Source of the DNA: Mycobacterium sp. WUMAC-067
GTDB lineage: Bacteria; Actinomycetota; Actinomycetes; Mycobacteriales; Mycobacteriaceae
DNA length: 64,000 nucleotides
Reading direction: 5' to 3'
Assembly (NCBI RefSeq): GCF_020217485.1
Contig: NZ_JAEKMI010000005.1
Coordinates: forward strand, 147,913-211,912
Within the stretch, counting starts at the first letter, position 1. Every line of letters starts with the position of its first letter. Position numbers and translations under genes: made by a program. The notes below the pieces were generated by a model, which ran no database searches, was not told where the DNA came from, and worked only from the letters and a program-made list of their open reading frames with translations. Of this stretch, positions 1 to 9,434 are shown one piece after another.

Positions 1-1282
1 GGCTGTCGAGGATCTGCGTCAGCGACAGCGCGCGAACTCGCGCGGCCGCCAGCTCGATCGCCAAGGGCATGCCGTCCAGGCGCTCGCAGATCTCCGCCAC
101 CGTGGCCGAGTTATGCTCAGACACAACGAAATCAGGACGTACCTGGCGTGCGCGATCAGTGAACAATGCGATCGCCTCGTCCGTCAGCGACAAGGACGGC
201 ACCCCCCAGGCGACTTCGCCCGGCACCCGGAGCGGTTCACGGCTCGTGGCGAAAATATTCACCGCCGGGCACGCCCCTAGCAACGCAACGGTCAGCGAGG
301 AACATGCCTCGATCAGGTGCTCACAGTTGTCCAAGACGATGAGGATGTGTCGCCCGGCGATCACGTGGGTCAGGGTGTCGATCGTCGAACGCCCCACTTG
401 ATCGGGCAGTCCCAGCGCCCGCGTCACGGCGACCGGTACGACGGCGCGGTCGGTGATCGCTGCCAGATCGACGTACCACACGCCGTCCGCGAAATCGCTA
501 TCCATCCGGTCCGCGATCTGCACCGCTAGGCGCGTCTTGCCCACACCGCCCGCGCCGGTCAGCGTCACCAATCGGTTGCCCGCGACGATTTCGCGCACGG
601 TCTTGATTTCGGCGTCGCGGCCGACGAAGCTTGTGAGCTGCACCGGAAGATGCTGCTTTCCAGTGCTTTTCGATGCGCGCAGTGGTGGGAAGTCGTTGCG
701 CACCTCCGGATGGCACAGCTGGGTCACCCGTTCTGGGCGGGGCAAGTCCCGCAATTGGTGGGTGCCCAGATCGAGCAGCCACGCGTCGGCGGGAAGACCG
801 TCGGCCAGCAGGTCGCTCGTCGTGGCCGACAGGACCGTCTGGCCCCCGTGGGCGAGGTCGCGCAGCCGTGCGGTGCGGTTGATGGTGGGCCCCACGTAAT
901 TTGCTTCGTCGCGCAGTTGCACTTCGCCGGTGTGCAAACCGATCCGCAGGCTGATCGGGGCAAGCGGCGCGAGCTGAAGCCGCAGCGCGAACGCTGCGGC
1001 GTCGCTGGCACGGGCGAACGCCACGACGAAGCTGTCGCCCTCGCCCTGCTCCACGGGGCGCACCCCGCCGTGCTGGGCCACCAGATCCGATACCGTGCGG
1101 TCCAGGCGCGCCACCGCGGCACCCATTTCTTCGGGCTGGGTCTGCCATAGCCGCGTCGACCCCTCGACGTCGGCCAGCAGCAACGTCACCGTTCCAGTCG
1201 GGAGCTCGCTTACGCCCAAATCACTCCACTTCAGAGGTTCCAGCGGCGGCGTTTCCGCACGTCGATCGGTGGTCTCAGTCAT
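1..1282 (-). CDS. Adenylate/guanylate cyclase domain-AAA/NB-ARC ATPase regulator, 3' end cut by window
   Basis: The start is the ATG at 1282 and the frame stays open to the window edge, giving 427 codons. An N-terminal class III nucleotide cyclase domain (about residues 30-200, opening TVTLLLADVEGSTRLW) is followed by a P-loop ATPase with Walker A GAGGVGKT near residue 240 and a Walker B-like ILIVLDNCEH near 315. This is the layout of the large mycobacterial cyclase-ATPase-LuxR proteins (Rv1358/Rv2488c type), whose C-terminal LuxR helix-turn-helix would lie outside the window. Such proteins are thought to be signal-responsive transcription regulators. Whether this cyclase domain is catalytic cannot be told by eye. 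The family is confident, the exact orthologue is not. Confidence 0.85.
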   Translation of the reverse strand, partial: MTETTDRRAETPPLEPLKWSDLGVSELPTGTVTLLLADVEGSTRLWQTQPEEMGAAVARLDRTVSDLVAQHGGVRPVEQGEGDSFVVAFARASDAAAFALRLQLAPLAPISLRIGLHTGEVQLRDEANYVGPTINRTARLRDLAHGGQTVLSATTSDLLADGLPADAWLLDLGTHQLRDLPRPERVTQLCHPEVRNDFPPLRASKSTGKQHLPVQLTSFVGRDAEIKTVREIVAGNRLVTLTGAGGVGKTRLAVQIADRMDSDFADGVWYVDLAAITDRAVVPVAVTRALGLPDQVGRSTIDTLTHVIAGRHILIVLDNCEHLIEACSSLTVALLGACPAVNIFATSREPLRVPGEVAWGVPSLSLTDEAIALFTDRARQVRPDFVVSEHNSATVAEICERLDGMPLAIELAAARVRALSLTQILDS

Positions 1283-1434
1283 GTTAGCCAGCATGCGGCA
1301 ATCGCAGGCAGCAAACATCAGCGCAATGGCCTAGAACGCGGCTTCGGCGCCGTGCCCCGGATCTAGGCCGGTTGGCGAATGTTGTTCACCGCGATCCGCC
1401 CCATAGTGGGTCCACCGGACTCAAGGAGGTACCA

Positions 1435-2619
1435 ATGGCAAGCCGAACTCTCATCGACGCCCACTTCACCACGGGTGTCCTGCACGGGCACTACGACAGT
1501 CGCTTCGAGGACCTCGTCGCCGGGCTGGCCGACGAGGTCAGCACCGGCGGCGAGCTCGGCGCGGCCATAGCCATCGACATCGACGGCGAACTGGTCGTCG
1601 ACATCTGGGGCGGACACGCCGACAGGGCGAAAACCCGCGAATGGTCGCAAGACACCATCGTCAATGTCTTTTCGAGCACCAAGAACGTGACCGCGCTGGC
1701 CGCGCTGACACTCATCGACCGCGGGCTGCTCGACCCCTTCGCCCCGGTCGCGAAGTACTGGCCCGAGTTCGCCGCCAACGGCAAGGAGCAGGTCGAAGTG
1801 CGGCACGTCCTCAGCCACACCTCCGGAGTGTCCGGCTGGGAGATGCCGTTTCGCCTCGAGGACGTCTACGACTGGCAGAAATCCACGTCGCGACTGGCCG
1901 CCCAAGCCCCGTGGTGGCAACCCGGCACCGCGTCCGGCTATCACGCCGTGACCAGTGGCCACCTGATTGGCGAGATCGTGCGGCGGATCACCGGAAAGAC
2001 ACTGAAAAACTTCGTGCGTGACGAGATCGCCGAACCGTTGGGTTCCGACTTTCAGATTGGAGCGGTGCCCGAAGACGACGCCCGCATCGCGGAGCTGGTC
2101 CCGCCACCACCGCTGGATGTTCCACTCGACGCGGTGCCCCATGACCATCCGATGTACAAGACATTCGCCGCCGTGCCGCCCACTCCGGAATCCGCGCTGG
2201 CGGCCGAGACCACGGCGTGGCGCCGCGCGGACATCGGCTCGGCCAATGGTCACGGCAACGCTCGGTCGTTGGTCCGCGCCCTTTCGCCAATCTCGTTGGG
2301 TGGCAGCGTCAATGGAACGCGGCTACTGAACCCGGACACCATCGACCTGATCTTTCAAGAACATGCCAACGGGACCGACCTGGTCCTGGCCATGCCGGCG
2401 CGGTGGGGCCTGGGGTTCGCGCTGCCCCACCCCGAAGCGGTGCCGGACATGCCCGACGGGAAGGTCTGCTATTGGGGCGGCTGGGGCGGGTCGATGGTGG
2501 TCATGAATCCCGACCGCCGTGCCACCTTCGCCTATGTGATGAACAAGATGGGACAGGTCACCTCGGCGGGAACCGAGCGCACCCGCAAGTACACGCGACT
2601 CATCTACCAGGCCTTGTAG
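1435..2619 (+). CDS. Beta-lactamase-family serine hydrolase/esterase
   Basis: A 394-residue protein of the class C beta-lactamase/penicillin-binding-protein-like esterase fold. The SxxK catalytic motif is SSTK (S80-K83), the second-motif tyrosine is in GYHAVTSGH (Y169), and a glycine-rich WGGWGGS near the C-terminus replaces the K/H-x-G motif. The frame is open further upstream, but the ATG at 1435 is chosen because a strong AAGGAGGT ribosome site lies just before it. No signal peptide is evident, so it is probably cytoplasmic. Relatives are EstB-like esterases and lipases such as the mycobacterial Lip proteins; the substrate is unknown. It is transcribed toward purD with 34 bp between them. 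Confidence 0.85.
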   Translation: MASRTLIDAHFTTGVLHGHYDSRFEDLVAGLADEVSTGGELGAAIAIDIDGELVVDIWGGHADRAKTREWSQDTIVNVFSSTKNVTALAALTLIDRGLLDPFAPVAKYWPEFAANGKEQVEVRHVLSHTSGVSGWEMPFRLEDVYDWQKSTSRLAAQAPWWQPGTASGYHAVTSGHLIGEIVRRITGKTLKNFVRDEIAEPLGSDFQIGAVPEDDARIAELVPPPPLDVPLDAVPHDHPMYKTFAAVPPTPESALAAETTAWRRADIGSANGHGNARSLVRALSPISLGGSVNGTRLLNPDTIDLIFQEHANGTDLVLAMPARWGLGFALPHPEAVPDMPDGKVCYWGGWGGSMVVMNPDRRATFAYVMNKMGQVTSAGTERTRKYTRLIYQAL

Positions 2620-2639
2620 GAGTCGCTCCTGCGCCCGGC

Positions 2640-2645
2640 TAGTCT
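2640..2645 (+). promoter_or_regulatory. purD -10 box (leaderless)
   Basis: TAGTCT lies 8 nt before the purD GTG. A TANNNT hexamer at this spacing would place the transcription start at or next to the start codon. Confidence 0.5.
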
Positions 2646-2653
2646 GACCTGTC

Positions 2654-3922
2654 GTGCGCGTCCTGGTGATTGGTTCCGGTGCCCGTGAGCATGCGTTGCT
2701 GCTGGCGCTTCGCAAAGACCCGCAGGTCACCGGGCTGGCGATCGCCCCCGGCAACGCCGGCACCGCCCGGTTGGCCGAGCAGCACGACGTCGATGTCACC
2801 GCGGCGGAGGATGTCGTCGCCCTGGCGCGCGAGGTCCGCGCCGACCTGGTGGTCATCGGTCCCGAGGTGCCGCTGGTCCTCGGGGTGGCCGACGCGTTGC
2901 GGTCCGCCGGCATCGTCTGCTTCGGCCCCGGCAAGGACGCCGCCCGCATCGAAGGCTCCAAGGCGTTCGCCAAAGAGGTCATGGCCGCGGCCGGTGTGCG
3001 CACCGCGACCACTGAAATCGTCGACAGCCCCGCACTTTTGGACGCAGCGCTGGATCGCTTCGGTCCGCCTGTCGGGGATGCCGCCTGGGTGGTGAAGGAC
3101 GACCGCCTGGCCGCCGGCAAGGGTGTCGTGGTGACCGCGGATCGCGGTGCGGCGCGAGCGCACGCCGCGGGACTGCTCGAGGCCGGCCACCCGGTGCTGC
3201 TGGAGTCGTACCTGGATGGCCCCGAGGTGTCACTGTTCTGCGTCGTCGACGGCGAGACCGTGGTGCCGCTGCTGCCGGCTCAGGACTTCAAGCGCGTCGG
3301 CGACGGCGACAACGGACCCAACACCGGCGGCATGGGCGCCTACGCGCCGGTCCCGTGGCTTCCCGACGAGGTCTATCGCGACATTGTCAGCAACATCGTC
3401 GAACCCGTTGCGGCCGAGATGGTTGCGCGTGACTGCCCGTTCAGCGGATTGCTGTACGCCGGGCTCGCGATCACCGCAAGCGGGCCGGCCGTGGTCGAAT
3501 TCAACTGCCGCTTCGGCGATCCCGAGACGCAGGCGGTGCTGGCGCTGCTGGAATCACCGCTCGGGCAGCTCCTGTACGCGGCGGGCAGCGGCACGTTGGC
3601 GGAATTCGGCGAGCTGCGCTGGCACGACGGTGCCGCGGTGACGGTGGTGCTGGCGGCGGAGAACTATCCCGGCCGTCCTCGGGTGGGCGACGTCATCGTC
3701 GGCTCGGAGGCCGACGGTGTGCTGCACGCCGGAACCTCGCGGCGCGACGACGGCGAAATCGTCTCCTCGGGTGGTCGCGTGCTGTCGGTGGTGGGAACCG
3801 GCGCCGACCTCGCGGCCGCGCGGACCAAAGCGTATGACGTGCTTCGTTCGATTCGCCTGCCTGGCAGCCATTTCCGCAGCGACATCGCCCAATCGGCTGC
3901 CGAAGGCCAGATCCGCGTCTAG
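2654..3922 (+). CDS. purD: Phosphoribosylamine-glycine ligase (GAR synthetase)
   Basis: Catalyses the second step of de novo purine synthesis, joining phosphoribosylamine and glycine with ATP. The 422-residue length is normal for PurD. The N-terminus [15 protein letters not shown] carries the family's GxGxREHA nucleotide-fold signature, GPEVPLVLG follows near residue 76, and the ATP-grasp region contains [10 protein letters not shown] near residue 285. The start is a GTG with no clear ribosome site but a TANNNT box 8 nt upstream, which fits a leaderless message. It ends 7 bp from the convergent ggtA. In mycobacteria the pur genes are scattered through this region rather than forming one operon. 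Confidence 0.97.
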   Translation: MRVLVIGSGAREHALLLALRKDPQVTGLAIAPGNAGTARLAEQHDVDVTAAEDVVALAREVRADLVVIGPEVPLVLGVADALRSAGIVCFGPGKDAARIEGSKAFAKEVMAAAGVRTATTEIVDSPALLDAALDRFGPPVGDAAWVVKDDRLAAGKGVVVTADRGAARAHAAGLLEAGHPVLLESYLDGPEVSLFCVVDGETVVPLLPAQDFKRVGDGDNGPNTGGMGAYAPVPWLPDEVYRDIVSNIVEPVAAEMVARDCPFSGLLYAGLAITASGPAVVEFNCRFGDPETQAVLALLESPLGQLLYAAGSGTLAEFGELRWHDGAAVTVVLAAENYPGRPRVGDVIVGSEADGVLHAGTSRRDDGEIVSSGGRVLSVVGTGADLAAARTKAYDVLRSIRLPGSHFRSDIAQSAAEGQIRV

Positions 3923-3929
3923 AAAGCGA

Positions 3930-5513
3930 CTAGAACGCAGCCGCTTGCCCGTCGCGGCGCGGATCGCTGGCCGCAAGGTAGCCACCATCGAGTCGCCAGA
4001 TCGCCTGGCAGCTGCCGAATTGGTTGTAGTCGTCGACGGCAACCAGGTCGTGTCCGCGCTGGCGCAACTCGTCGAGCGTTGCAGCCGGGAAACCTGTTTC
4101 GCAGCTGACCTGCATCCCCTCGACCCACCGGAACCGCGGACCGTCACACGCCGCCTGCGGATTCTGTCCGTGGTCGGCGATGCGGACCATCACCTGCACA
4201 TGTCCCTGCGGCTGCATCATTCCGCCCATCACCCCGAAGCTCATGACCGGGGCCCCGTCCTTGGTCACGAAGGCCGGAATGATGGTGTGGAATGGGCGCT
4301 TGTTCGGGCCCACCACGTTCGGATGGCCTTGGCTCGCAGCGAAATTCGCCCCACGGTTTTGCAGCGAGATGCCGGTGCCAGGCACCACCACGCCGGAACC
4401 GAATCCCATGTAATTCGACTGGATCATCGACACCATCACCCCTGCGGCGTCGGCCGCGGTCAGATAGACGGTCCCGCCCGTCGGGGCGCCCGCGGACGCG
4501 GGCTTCGCCCGTGCCCGGTCGATCAGTGCGGCACGCTGCGCCAGGTACTCCTTGTCCAGCAGGCGTTCCGGCTTCAGCGGCATGTGCTCGATGTCGGCGA
4601 CGTACGCCTGAGCGTCGGCGAACGCCAGCTTCACCGCCTCGATCTGCATGTGCACGCTGTCGGCGGAATCGGGCGGCAACGACGCCATGTCGAAGTGCTC
4701 CAGGATTCCCAGGGCGATCAGCGCGACGATCCCCTGACCGTTGGGCGGAATCTCGTGCACGGTGTAGCCGCGGTAGCCGCCGTCGACCGTGCCCACCCAT
4801 TCCGAACGGTGAGCCGCGAGGTCACTGGCCCGCATGACACCGCCGTTGGCCGACGCGTGCGCCTCGAGTTTGGCGGCCAGTTCCCCGCGGTAAAACGCCT
4901 CGCCGTTGGTGGCGGCGATCGCCTCGAGCGTGGCCGCATGATCGGGCAGGCTGAATCGCTCGCCGGGTTTCGGCGCCCGCCCGCCGGGCAGAAACGCCTC
5001 GCCGAAACCCGGCTGCCTCTCGAACAGCGGTACCTGGGCCGCCCACTGCTCGGCCACCGTGGGCGAAACCAGAAAGCCGTTGCGGCCGTAGGAGATCGCG
5101 GATTCGAAGAGCCGCTCGAACGGCAGCTTACCGAACTTGGCATGCAGTTCGGTCCATGCCGACACCGCGCCCGGCACGGTCACCGAATTCCAACCGAAGA
5201 GGGGAACGGGTTCTCCGCCAAAGTATTCCGGGGTCCACCCCGCCGGGGAGCGGCCCGATGCGTTCAGCCCGTGCAATTGCTTGCCGTCCCACACGATGGC
5301 AAAGGCGTCCGAGCCGATGCCGTTGGAAACCGGCTCCACGATCGTCAGCGTGATGGCCGTGGCGATCGCCGCGTCGACCGCGCTGCCACCCTCGGCGAGC
5401 ATCCGCAGGCCCGCTTGGGCGGCGAGCGGTTGCGATGTGCACACAACGTTTTCCGCCAGGATGGGCTTGCGGGGCCAGGCGTAGGGGAGGTTCCAGTCGA
5501 ACGGTGCGCTCAT
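3930..5513 (-). CDS. ggtA: Gamma-glutamyltranspeptidase family protein
   Basis: A 527-residue Ntn-hydrolase of the gamma-glutamyltransferase family, which transfers or hydrolyses gamma-glutamyl groups of glutathione-like compounds. The proenzyme is expected to cleave itself before the nucleophile threonine, which I place at T348 in GGTVYLTAAD, leaving a small subunit of about 180 residues. The SLQNRGANF region further on is typical of the family. The start is set at 5513 (MSAPFDWNLPYAW); the same frame runs upstream into low-complexity sequence that I do not believe. No export signal is seen. Position and length match Rv0773c. Mycobacteria lack glutathione, so the natural substrate is uncertain. 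Confidence 0.92.
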   Translation of the reverse strand: MSAPFDWNLPYAWPRKPILAENVVCTSQPLAAQAGLRMLAEGGSAVDAAIATAITLTIVEPVSNGIGSDAFAIVWDGKQLHGLNASGRSPAGWTPEYFGGEPVPLFGWNSVTVPGAVSAWTELHAKFGKLPFERLFESAISYGRNGFLVSPTVAEQWAAQVPLFERQPGFGEAFLPGGRAPKPGERFSLPDHAATLEAIAATNGEAFYRGELAAKLEAHASANGGVMRASDLAAHRSEWVGTVDGGYRGYTVHEIPPNGQGIVALIALGILEHFDMASLPPDSADSVHMQIEAVKLAFADAQAYVADIEHMPLKPERLLDKEYLAQRAALIDRARAKPASAGAPTGGTVYLTAADAAGVMVSMIQSNYMGFGSGVVVPGTGISLQNRGANFAASQGHPNVVGPNKRPFHTIIPAFVTKDGAPVMSFGVMGGMMQPQGHVQVMVRIADHGQNPQAACDGPRFRWVEGMQVSCETGFPAATLDELRQRGHDLVAVDDYNQFGSCQAIWRLDGGYLAASDPRRDGQAAAF

Positions 5514-5587
5514 CTCCGCGAGCGTAACGCCACGGCGATTTTCACCTCCTCGAGAATCCGCCACCGCGTTACGCTCGCGGCCGAAGA

Positions 5588-6505
5588 TCACGCCGTCAGC
5601 AGCGGTGCCATCCAGGTCAGCTCGGCCGGCAACTGCGAGCTCCAGAATGCTCCGTCGTGCCCGCCCGGGGAGAAACCGCCCGCCGGCGGATGAGGCAGTT
5701 GCGCAATGAACTGCTTTGTCGCGCTGTAAAACGGGTCGCTGTCGCCGCAGTCGATCCGGATGGGGATCGACGCCAGCGCCGGCATCCCGAACACCGAGTT
5801 GGCGGCGAAGTCGTCCGGACCGTCGAAAGCTCCCGGTGCTGCCGCGCCCGACGACATCCACAGCGCGGGGCTCACCGCGCAGATCGCGGCGGTGCGTCCG
5901 GCCCCCAGCCGGCCGCCGAGCAGCAACGCGCCGTAGCCGCCCATCGACCAGCCCAAAAACGCCACTCGTGAGGTGTCCAGATTCTGGTTGCCCAGCATGG
6001 GGATGAGCTCGTCGAGCACCATCGCCCCGCTGTCCTCGCCGGAAGCTCGCTTGTGCCAATAGCTGCCGCCGCCGTCGACCGCGACCACCGCGAACGGCGG
6101 CAGTCCGGCGTCGACGGCCTGTGCCAGACCGTGTTCGACCCCGCCGGCCATCACGGTGGACGCGTCGCTGCCCTTGCCGTGCAGCGCGATCACGGGTCGC
6201 AGCGGCTTCGTCTGGCCCGGCGGACGCGCGATGGCCCAATTCGTGTTCACCCCGCCACGCGCGGCGGAGACGAAGGAACCGGTCACCATGGTGGGCGCGG
6301 CCGCCGCCGGGGGAGCCGGATCGCGAGGTGCGCTCGGTGGCGGCGCCAAAGGCACCTGGGTGCCCGCCGCGGATGTCGGCGCGGCGTGAGATGTCCGAGG
6401 CTGTAACAGAATGTCGAGCCCGTAAGCGCCGGCGGCGCCGAGGGCCGCGCCGGCGCCGAGGCCGAGCACGGCGCGGCGGCTCAAGTCGGGCATGCGGGCC
6501 ATCAT
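5588..6505 (-). CDS. Tat-exported alpha/beta-hydrolase esterase (Rv0774c-like)
   Basis: About 305 residues. The N-terminus has a twin-arginine signal (LSRRAVLGLG followed by an Ala/Gly-rich hydrophobic stretch), then a proline/alanine-rich linker and an esterase-D/mycolyltransferase-like alpha/beta-hydrolase domain. The nucleophile elbow is GWSMGGYG with Ser about residue 187; HGKGSD near the domain start resembles an oxyanion-hole motif and GGHDGAFW near the end supplies the histidine. It is therefore probably extracellular or periplasmic. Three ATGs lie close together (6505, 6502, 6493) and the true start could be any of them. A TetR gene diverges 73 bp upstream and may regulate it. Confidence 0.85.
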   Translation of the reverse strand: MMARMPDLSRRAVLGLGAGAALGAAGAYGLDILLQPRTSHAAPTSAAGTQVPLAPPPSAPRDPAPPAAAAPTMVTGSFVSAARGGVNTNWAIARPPGQTKPLRPVIALHGKGSDASTVMAGGVEHGLAQAVDAGLPPFAVVAVDGGGSYWHKRASGEDSGAMVLDELIPMLGNQNLDTSRVAFLGWSMGGYGALLLGGRLGAGRTAAICAVSPALWMSSGAAAPGAFDGPDDFAANSVFGMPALASIPIRIDCGDSDPFYSATKQFIAQLPHPPAGGFSPGGHDGAFWSSQLPAELTWMAPLLTA

Positions 6506-6578
6506 GCCATGTTCGATCGGCGGGCCGTTTGGCCGAAATGGCAATGCAGTACCACTTTGACTGGCACGATGGCTACTC

Positions 6579-7196
6579 GTGACTGCAGCGGTTACTCCGA
6601 AAGGAGAACGTCGACGGTACGCGCTCATCAGCGCCGCCGCCGAGCTGCTCGCCGAGGGCGGGTTCGAAGCGGTGCGCCACCGGGCGGTCGCCAGTCGGGC
6701 CGGATTGCCGTTGGCGTCCACCACCTATTACTTCTCCTCCCTCGACGATCTGATCGCCCGCGCGGTCGAGCACATCGCGATGATCGAGGTGGCGCAGCTT
6801 CGGTCGCGGGTCACCGCGTTGTCCCGGCGGCGGCGCGGACCGGAGACCATCGCCGAGGTGCTGGCGGACCTGCTCGTCGGGGACGTGTCCGGCCCGGGAC
6901 TCACCGAGCAGCTGATCTCGCGCTATGAGCGACACATCGCGTGCACCCGCCTGCCCGCGTTGCAAGAAACCATGCGACGCAGCTTGCGTCAGCGCGCGGA
7001 GGCCATCGCGGAGGCCATCGAGCGTTCCGGCCGCTCGGTGCACATCGAACTGGTGTGCACGCTGATCTGCGCGGTCGACGGGTCGGTGGTGTCGGCCTTG
7101 GTGGAGGGCCGGGATCCGCGCGCGGCGGCGCAGGGGGCGGTGGTCGATCTCATCGAGGTGCTCGCCCCCATCGATCAGCGCCCCGTGCAGATCTGA
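6579..7196 (+). CDS. TetR family transcriptional regulator (Rv0775-like)
   Basis: A 205-residue TetR-type repressor. The DNA-binding helix-turn-helix falls at residues 25-50, with AVRHRAVASRAGLP and then STTYYFSS as recognition helix and following turn. The rest is a helical ligand-binding and dimerisation domain. The GTG start at 6579 has no strong ribosome site. It is divergent from the Tat-exported esterase, so the shared 73-bp region probably carries the operator, although no clean palindrome stands out there. Its 3' end overlaps the convergent DUF429 gene by 22 bp. The ligand is unknown. Confidence 0.85.
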   Translation: MTAAVTPKGERRRYALISAAAELLAEGGFEAVRHRAVASRAGLPLASTTYYFSSLDDLIARAVEHIAMIEVAQLRSRVTALSRRRRGPETIAEVLADLLVGDVSGPGLTEQLISRYERHIACTRLPALQETMRRSLRQRAEAIAEAIERSGRSVHIELVCTLICAVDGSVVSALVEGRDPRAAAQGAVVDLIEVLAPIDQRPVQI

Positions 7197-7924
7197 TCCG
7201 GCAGCGACGGCGTCACAATGCACCCGGTGTCGACGTCGCCGTAGATCGTCACAAGGCCCGGGCAGCGCTGCGCGTACAGCGCCACGTAGGCACAGACGAC
7301 GGCATCGACCGGATCCTCGGCACGGCGCAGTTCGCTTTTGCGTTGCGCGCCCGCGACGGCCGCCCGCAGCGCGAGCCAGCCTTCGTGGCCGGCGACGCGC
7401 AGGGGTATCGGGGCCTGCGCGAGTCGTTCGAGCCCGTCCATCAGCAACAACAGCTCGGATTTGAGCCGGTCGACGCTACGGCCCGGCTTGGCCTTGTACT
7501 TCAGGGTCCGCTCCAACCGGAACAGCGCGACCGTCGCCGCATGCGGGTAGACCTCGATGGCCCGACGCGGCGCCGCCGAGCGCGGATCCGGATCGAGGCC
7601 CAGCGCCGCGGCCAGGCGCGCGCCGCGCGGGCCGTCGGCGAATTCGGGTTTCCCGGTGTTGCAGGGGTGGGTGCCGGCCTCGAACCTGCGGAAGTCGCGG
7701 TTGAGCGCGGTCTCGGCGGGACGCTGACCCGTGGGGTTGTTCACCACCAACGGCGCGTCGAAGGCGACCAGGCAATCCCCCCGCACGTAGGGCTGCAACG
7801 CGGCCAGGATCTCGTCGTCGTCGCGGACCGCGCCCACGCTCACCAGATCACCACCGGAGTCGACGACGGCGACACCGGTCGGGTTACGACCCGCCCAGGC
7901 GAGGTCGACGCCGGCGAAGTACAT
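7175..7924 (-). CDS. DUF429 family protein (Rv0776c-like)
   Basis: A 249-residue protein opening MYFAGVDLAWAGRNPTGVAV, a pattern typical of the DUF429 family, whose RNase H-like fold is inferred from its acidic motifs (GVDLAW, FDAPL and EDPVDAVVCAY). An EVYPHAA motif mid-protein also fits. The ATG at 7924 is preferred over an upstream in-frame start at 7966, since homology-like sequence begins there. No biochemical role is established for the family; nuclease or nucleotide-binding activity would be inference. The gene is convergent with the TetR gene and its 3' end overlaps it. Confidence 0.8.
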   Translation of the reverse strand: MYFAGVDLAWAGRNPTGVAVVDSGGDLVSVGAVRDDDEILAALQPYVRGDCLVAFDAPLVVNNPTGQRPAETALNRDFRRFEAGTHPCNTGKPEFADGPRGARLAAALGLDPDPRSAAPRRAIEVYPHAATVALFRLERTLKYKAKPGRSVDRLKSELLLLMDGLERLAQAPIPLRVAGHEGWLALRAAVAGAQRKSELRRAEDPVDAVVCAYVALYAQRCPGLVTIYGDVDTGCIVTPSLPDQICTGR

Positions 7925-8003
7925 CGTCAAAGTGTGCCGCGAGACTGTAGCTAGCGACACCGTCACTCGGGAAACGCGTTGCCAGCTGCAGTCTCGCGGT
8001 GGC

Positions 8004-8009
8004 TAAGCT
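8004..8009 (+). promoter_or_regulatory. purB -10 box (leaderless)
   Basis: TAAGCT is followed by GACCGA and then the GTG start, a 6-nt spacing consistent with a leaderless transcript. Confidence 0.5.
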
Positions 8010-8015
8010 GACCGA

Positions 8016-9434
8016 GTGAGCATTCCGAACGTGCTGGCCGCCCGGTACGCCAGTGCCGAGATGGTCGCGATCTGGTCGCCCGAGGCCAAGATCGTCGCGG
8101 AGCGGCGGCTGTGGCTCGCGGTGCTGCGCGCACAGGCGGAGTTGGGCGTCGCGGTGCCGCCCGAAGCGATCGCCGACTACGAGCGGGTGCTCGAGGACGT
8201 CGACCTGGCGTCGATCGCGGACCGGGAACGCGTCCTGCGCCATGACGTCAAAGCCCGCATCGAGGAATTCAACGCGCTGGCCGGTCACGAGCATGTGCAC
8301 AAGGGCATGACCAGTCGCGATCTGACCGAGAACGTGGAGCAGCTGCAGATCCGGCGTTCGCTGGAGCTGGTCTTCGCGCACGGGGTGGCGGTCGCGGCGC
8401 GGCTCGCCGAGCGGGCCGTGGCCTATCGCGACCTGGTGATGGCCGGACGCAGCCACAATGTCGCCGCCCAGGCCACCACCCTCGGCAAGAGGTTCGCCTC
8501 GGCGGCGCAGGAGACGCTGATCGCGTTGACCAGGCTGCGCGAGCTGATCGACCGCTACCCGTTGCGCGGGATCAAGGGACCGATGGGCACGTCGCAGGAC
8601 ATGCTCGACCTGCTGGACGGCGACACCGCCAAGCTCGCCGAGCTCGAGCGGCGCATCGCCCAATTCTTGGGCTTTGCAACGGTTTTGACCAGTGTCGGGC
8701 AGGTGTATCCGAGATCGCTGGACCACGACGTGATTTCGGCGCTGGTGCAGCTGGGCGCGGGACCATCCTCGATGGCGCACACCATCCGGCTGATGGCCGG
8801 GCACGAGCTGGTCACCGAGGGATTCGCGCCGGGCCAGGTTGGTTCGTCGGCGATGCCGCACAAGATGAACACCCGCAGCTGCGAACGGGTCAACGGCCTG
8901 CAGGTGGTGCTGCGCGGCTACGCCTCGATGGCCGCCGAGCTGGCCGGCGCGCAGTGGAACGAGGGCGACGTGTTCTGCTCGGTGGTGCGGCGAGTGGCGT
9001 TGCCGGACAGCTTCTTTGCCATCGACGGGCAGATCGAGACCTTCTTGACGGTGCTCGACGAGTTCGGCGCCTATCCGGCGGTGATCGGTCGCGAGCTGGA
9101 CCGCTACCTGCCGTTCCTGGCCACCACCAAGGTGTTGATCGCGGCGGTGCGCGCCGGCATGGGCCGCGAGGCCGCGCATCACGTGATCCGCGAACACGCG
9201 GTCGCGACGGCGCTGGCCATGCGGGAACGCGGGGCCGAGCCCGATCTGCTGGATCGGCTGGCGGCCGACGAGCGGCTGCCGCTGGACCGGGCGGCCCTGG
9301 ACGCCGCGCTGGCGGACAAGCAGGCGTTCACGGGCGCCGCCGGTGACCAGGTCGACGAGGTGGCGGCGCTGGTGGACGCGCTGGTGAGCCGCTACCCGGA
9401 CGCCGCCAAGTACGTCCCGGGTGCGATCCTGTGA
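8016..9434 (+). CDS. purB: Adenylosuccinate lyase
   Basis: Cleaves SAICAR to AICAR and adenylosuccinate to AMP, each time releasing fumarate. The 472-residue protein has the fumarase/aspartase-superfamily signature [10 protein letters not shown] near residue 276, where the serine is catalytic, and [15 protein letters not shown] upstream, which supplies the substrate-binding histidine. MTSRDLTEN near residue 95 is also characteristic. The GTG start lies 6 nt behind a TAAGCT box. The TGA overlaps the GTG of cyp126 by 4 bp (GTGA), so the two genes are translationally coupled, as in M. tuberculosis Rv0777-Rv0778. Confidence 0.97.
   Translation: MSIPNVLAARYASAEMVAIWSPEAKIVAERRLWLAVLRAQAELGVAVPPEAIADYERVLEDVDLASIADRERVLRHDVKARIEEFNALAGHEHVHKGMTSRDLTENVEQLQIRRSLELVFAHGVAVAARLAERAVAYRDLVMAGRSHNVAAQATTLGKRFASAAQETLIALTRLRELIDRYPLRGIKGPMGTSQDMLDLLDGDTAKLAELERRIAQFLGFATVLTSVGQVYPRSLDHDVISALVQLGAGPSSMAHTIRLMAGHELVTEGFAPGQVGSSAMPHKMNTRSCERVNGLQVVLRGYASMAAELAGAQWNEGDVFCSVVRRVALPDSFFAIDGQIETFLTVLDEFGAYPAVIGRELDRYLPFLATTKVLIAAVRAGMGREAAHHVIREHAVATALAMRERGAEPDLLDRLAADERLPLDRAALDAALADKQAFTGAAGDQVDEVAALVDALVSRYPDAAKYVPGAIL

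Noticed and set aside
3717..5693. A 658-codon plus-strand frame
   Set aside because: It is antisense to the well-supported ggtA and to the end of purD, and has the Arg/His-rich makeup of GC-rich shadow frames.
7925..7966. Upstream start for the DUF429 protein
   Set aside because: The family-like sequence begins at MYFAGVDLAW, and the extension approaches the purB promoter.
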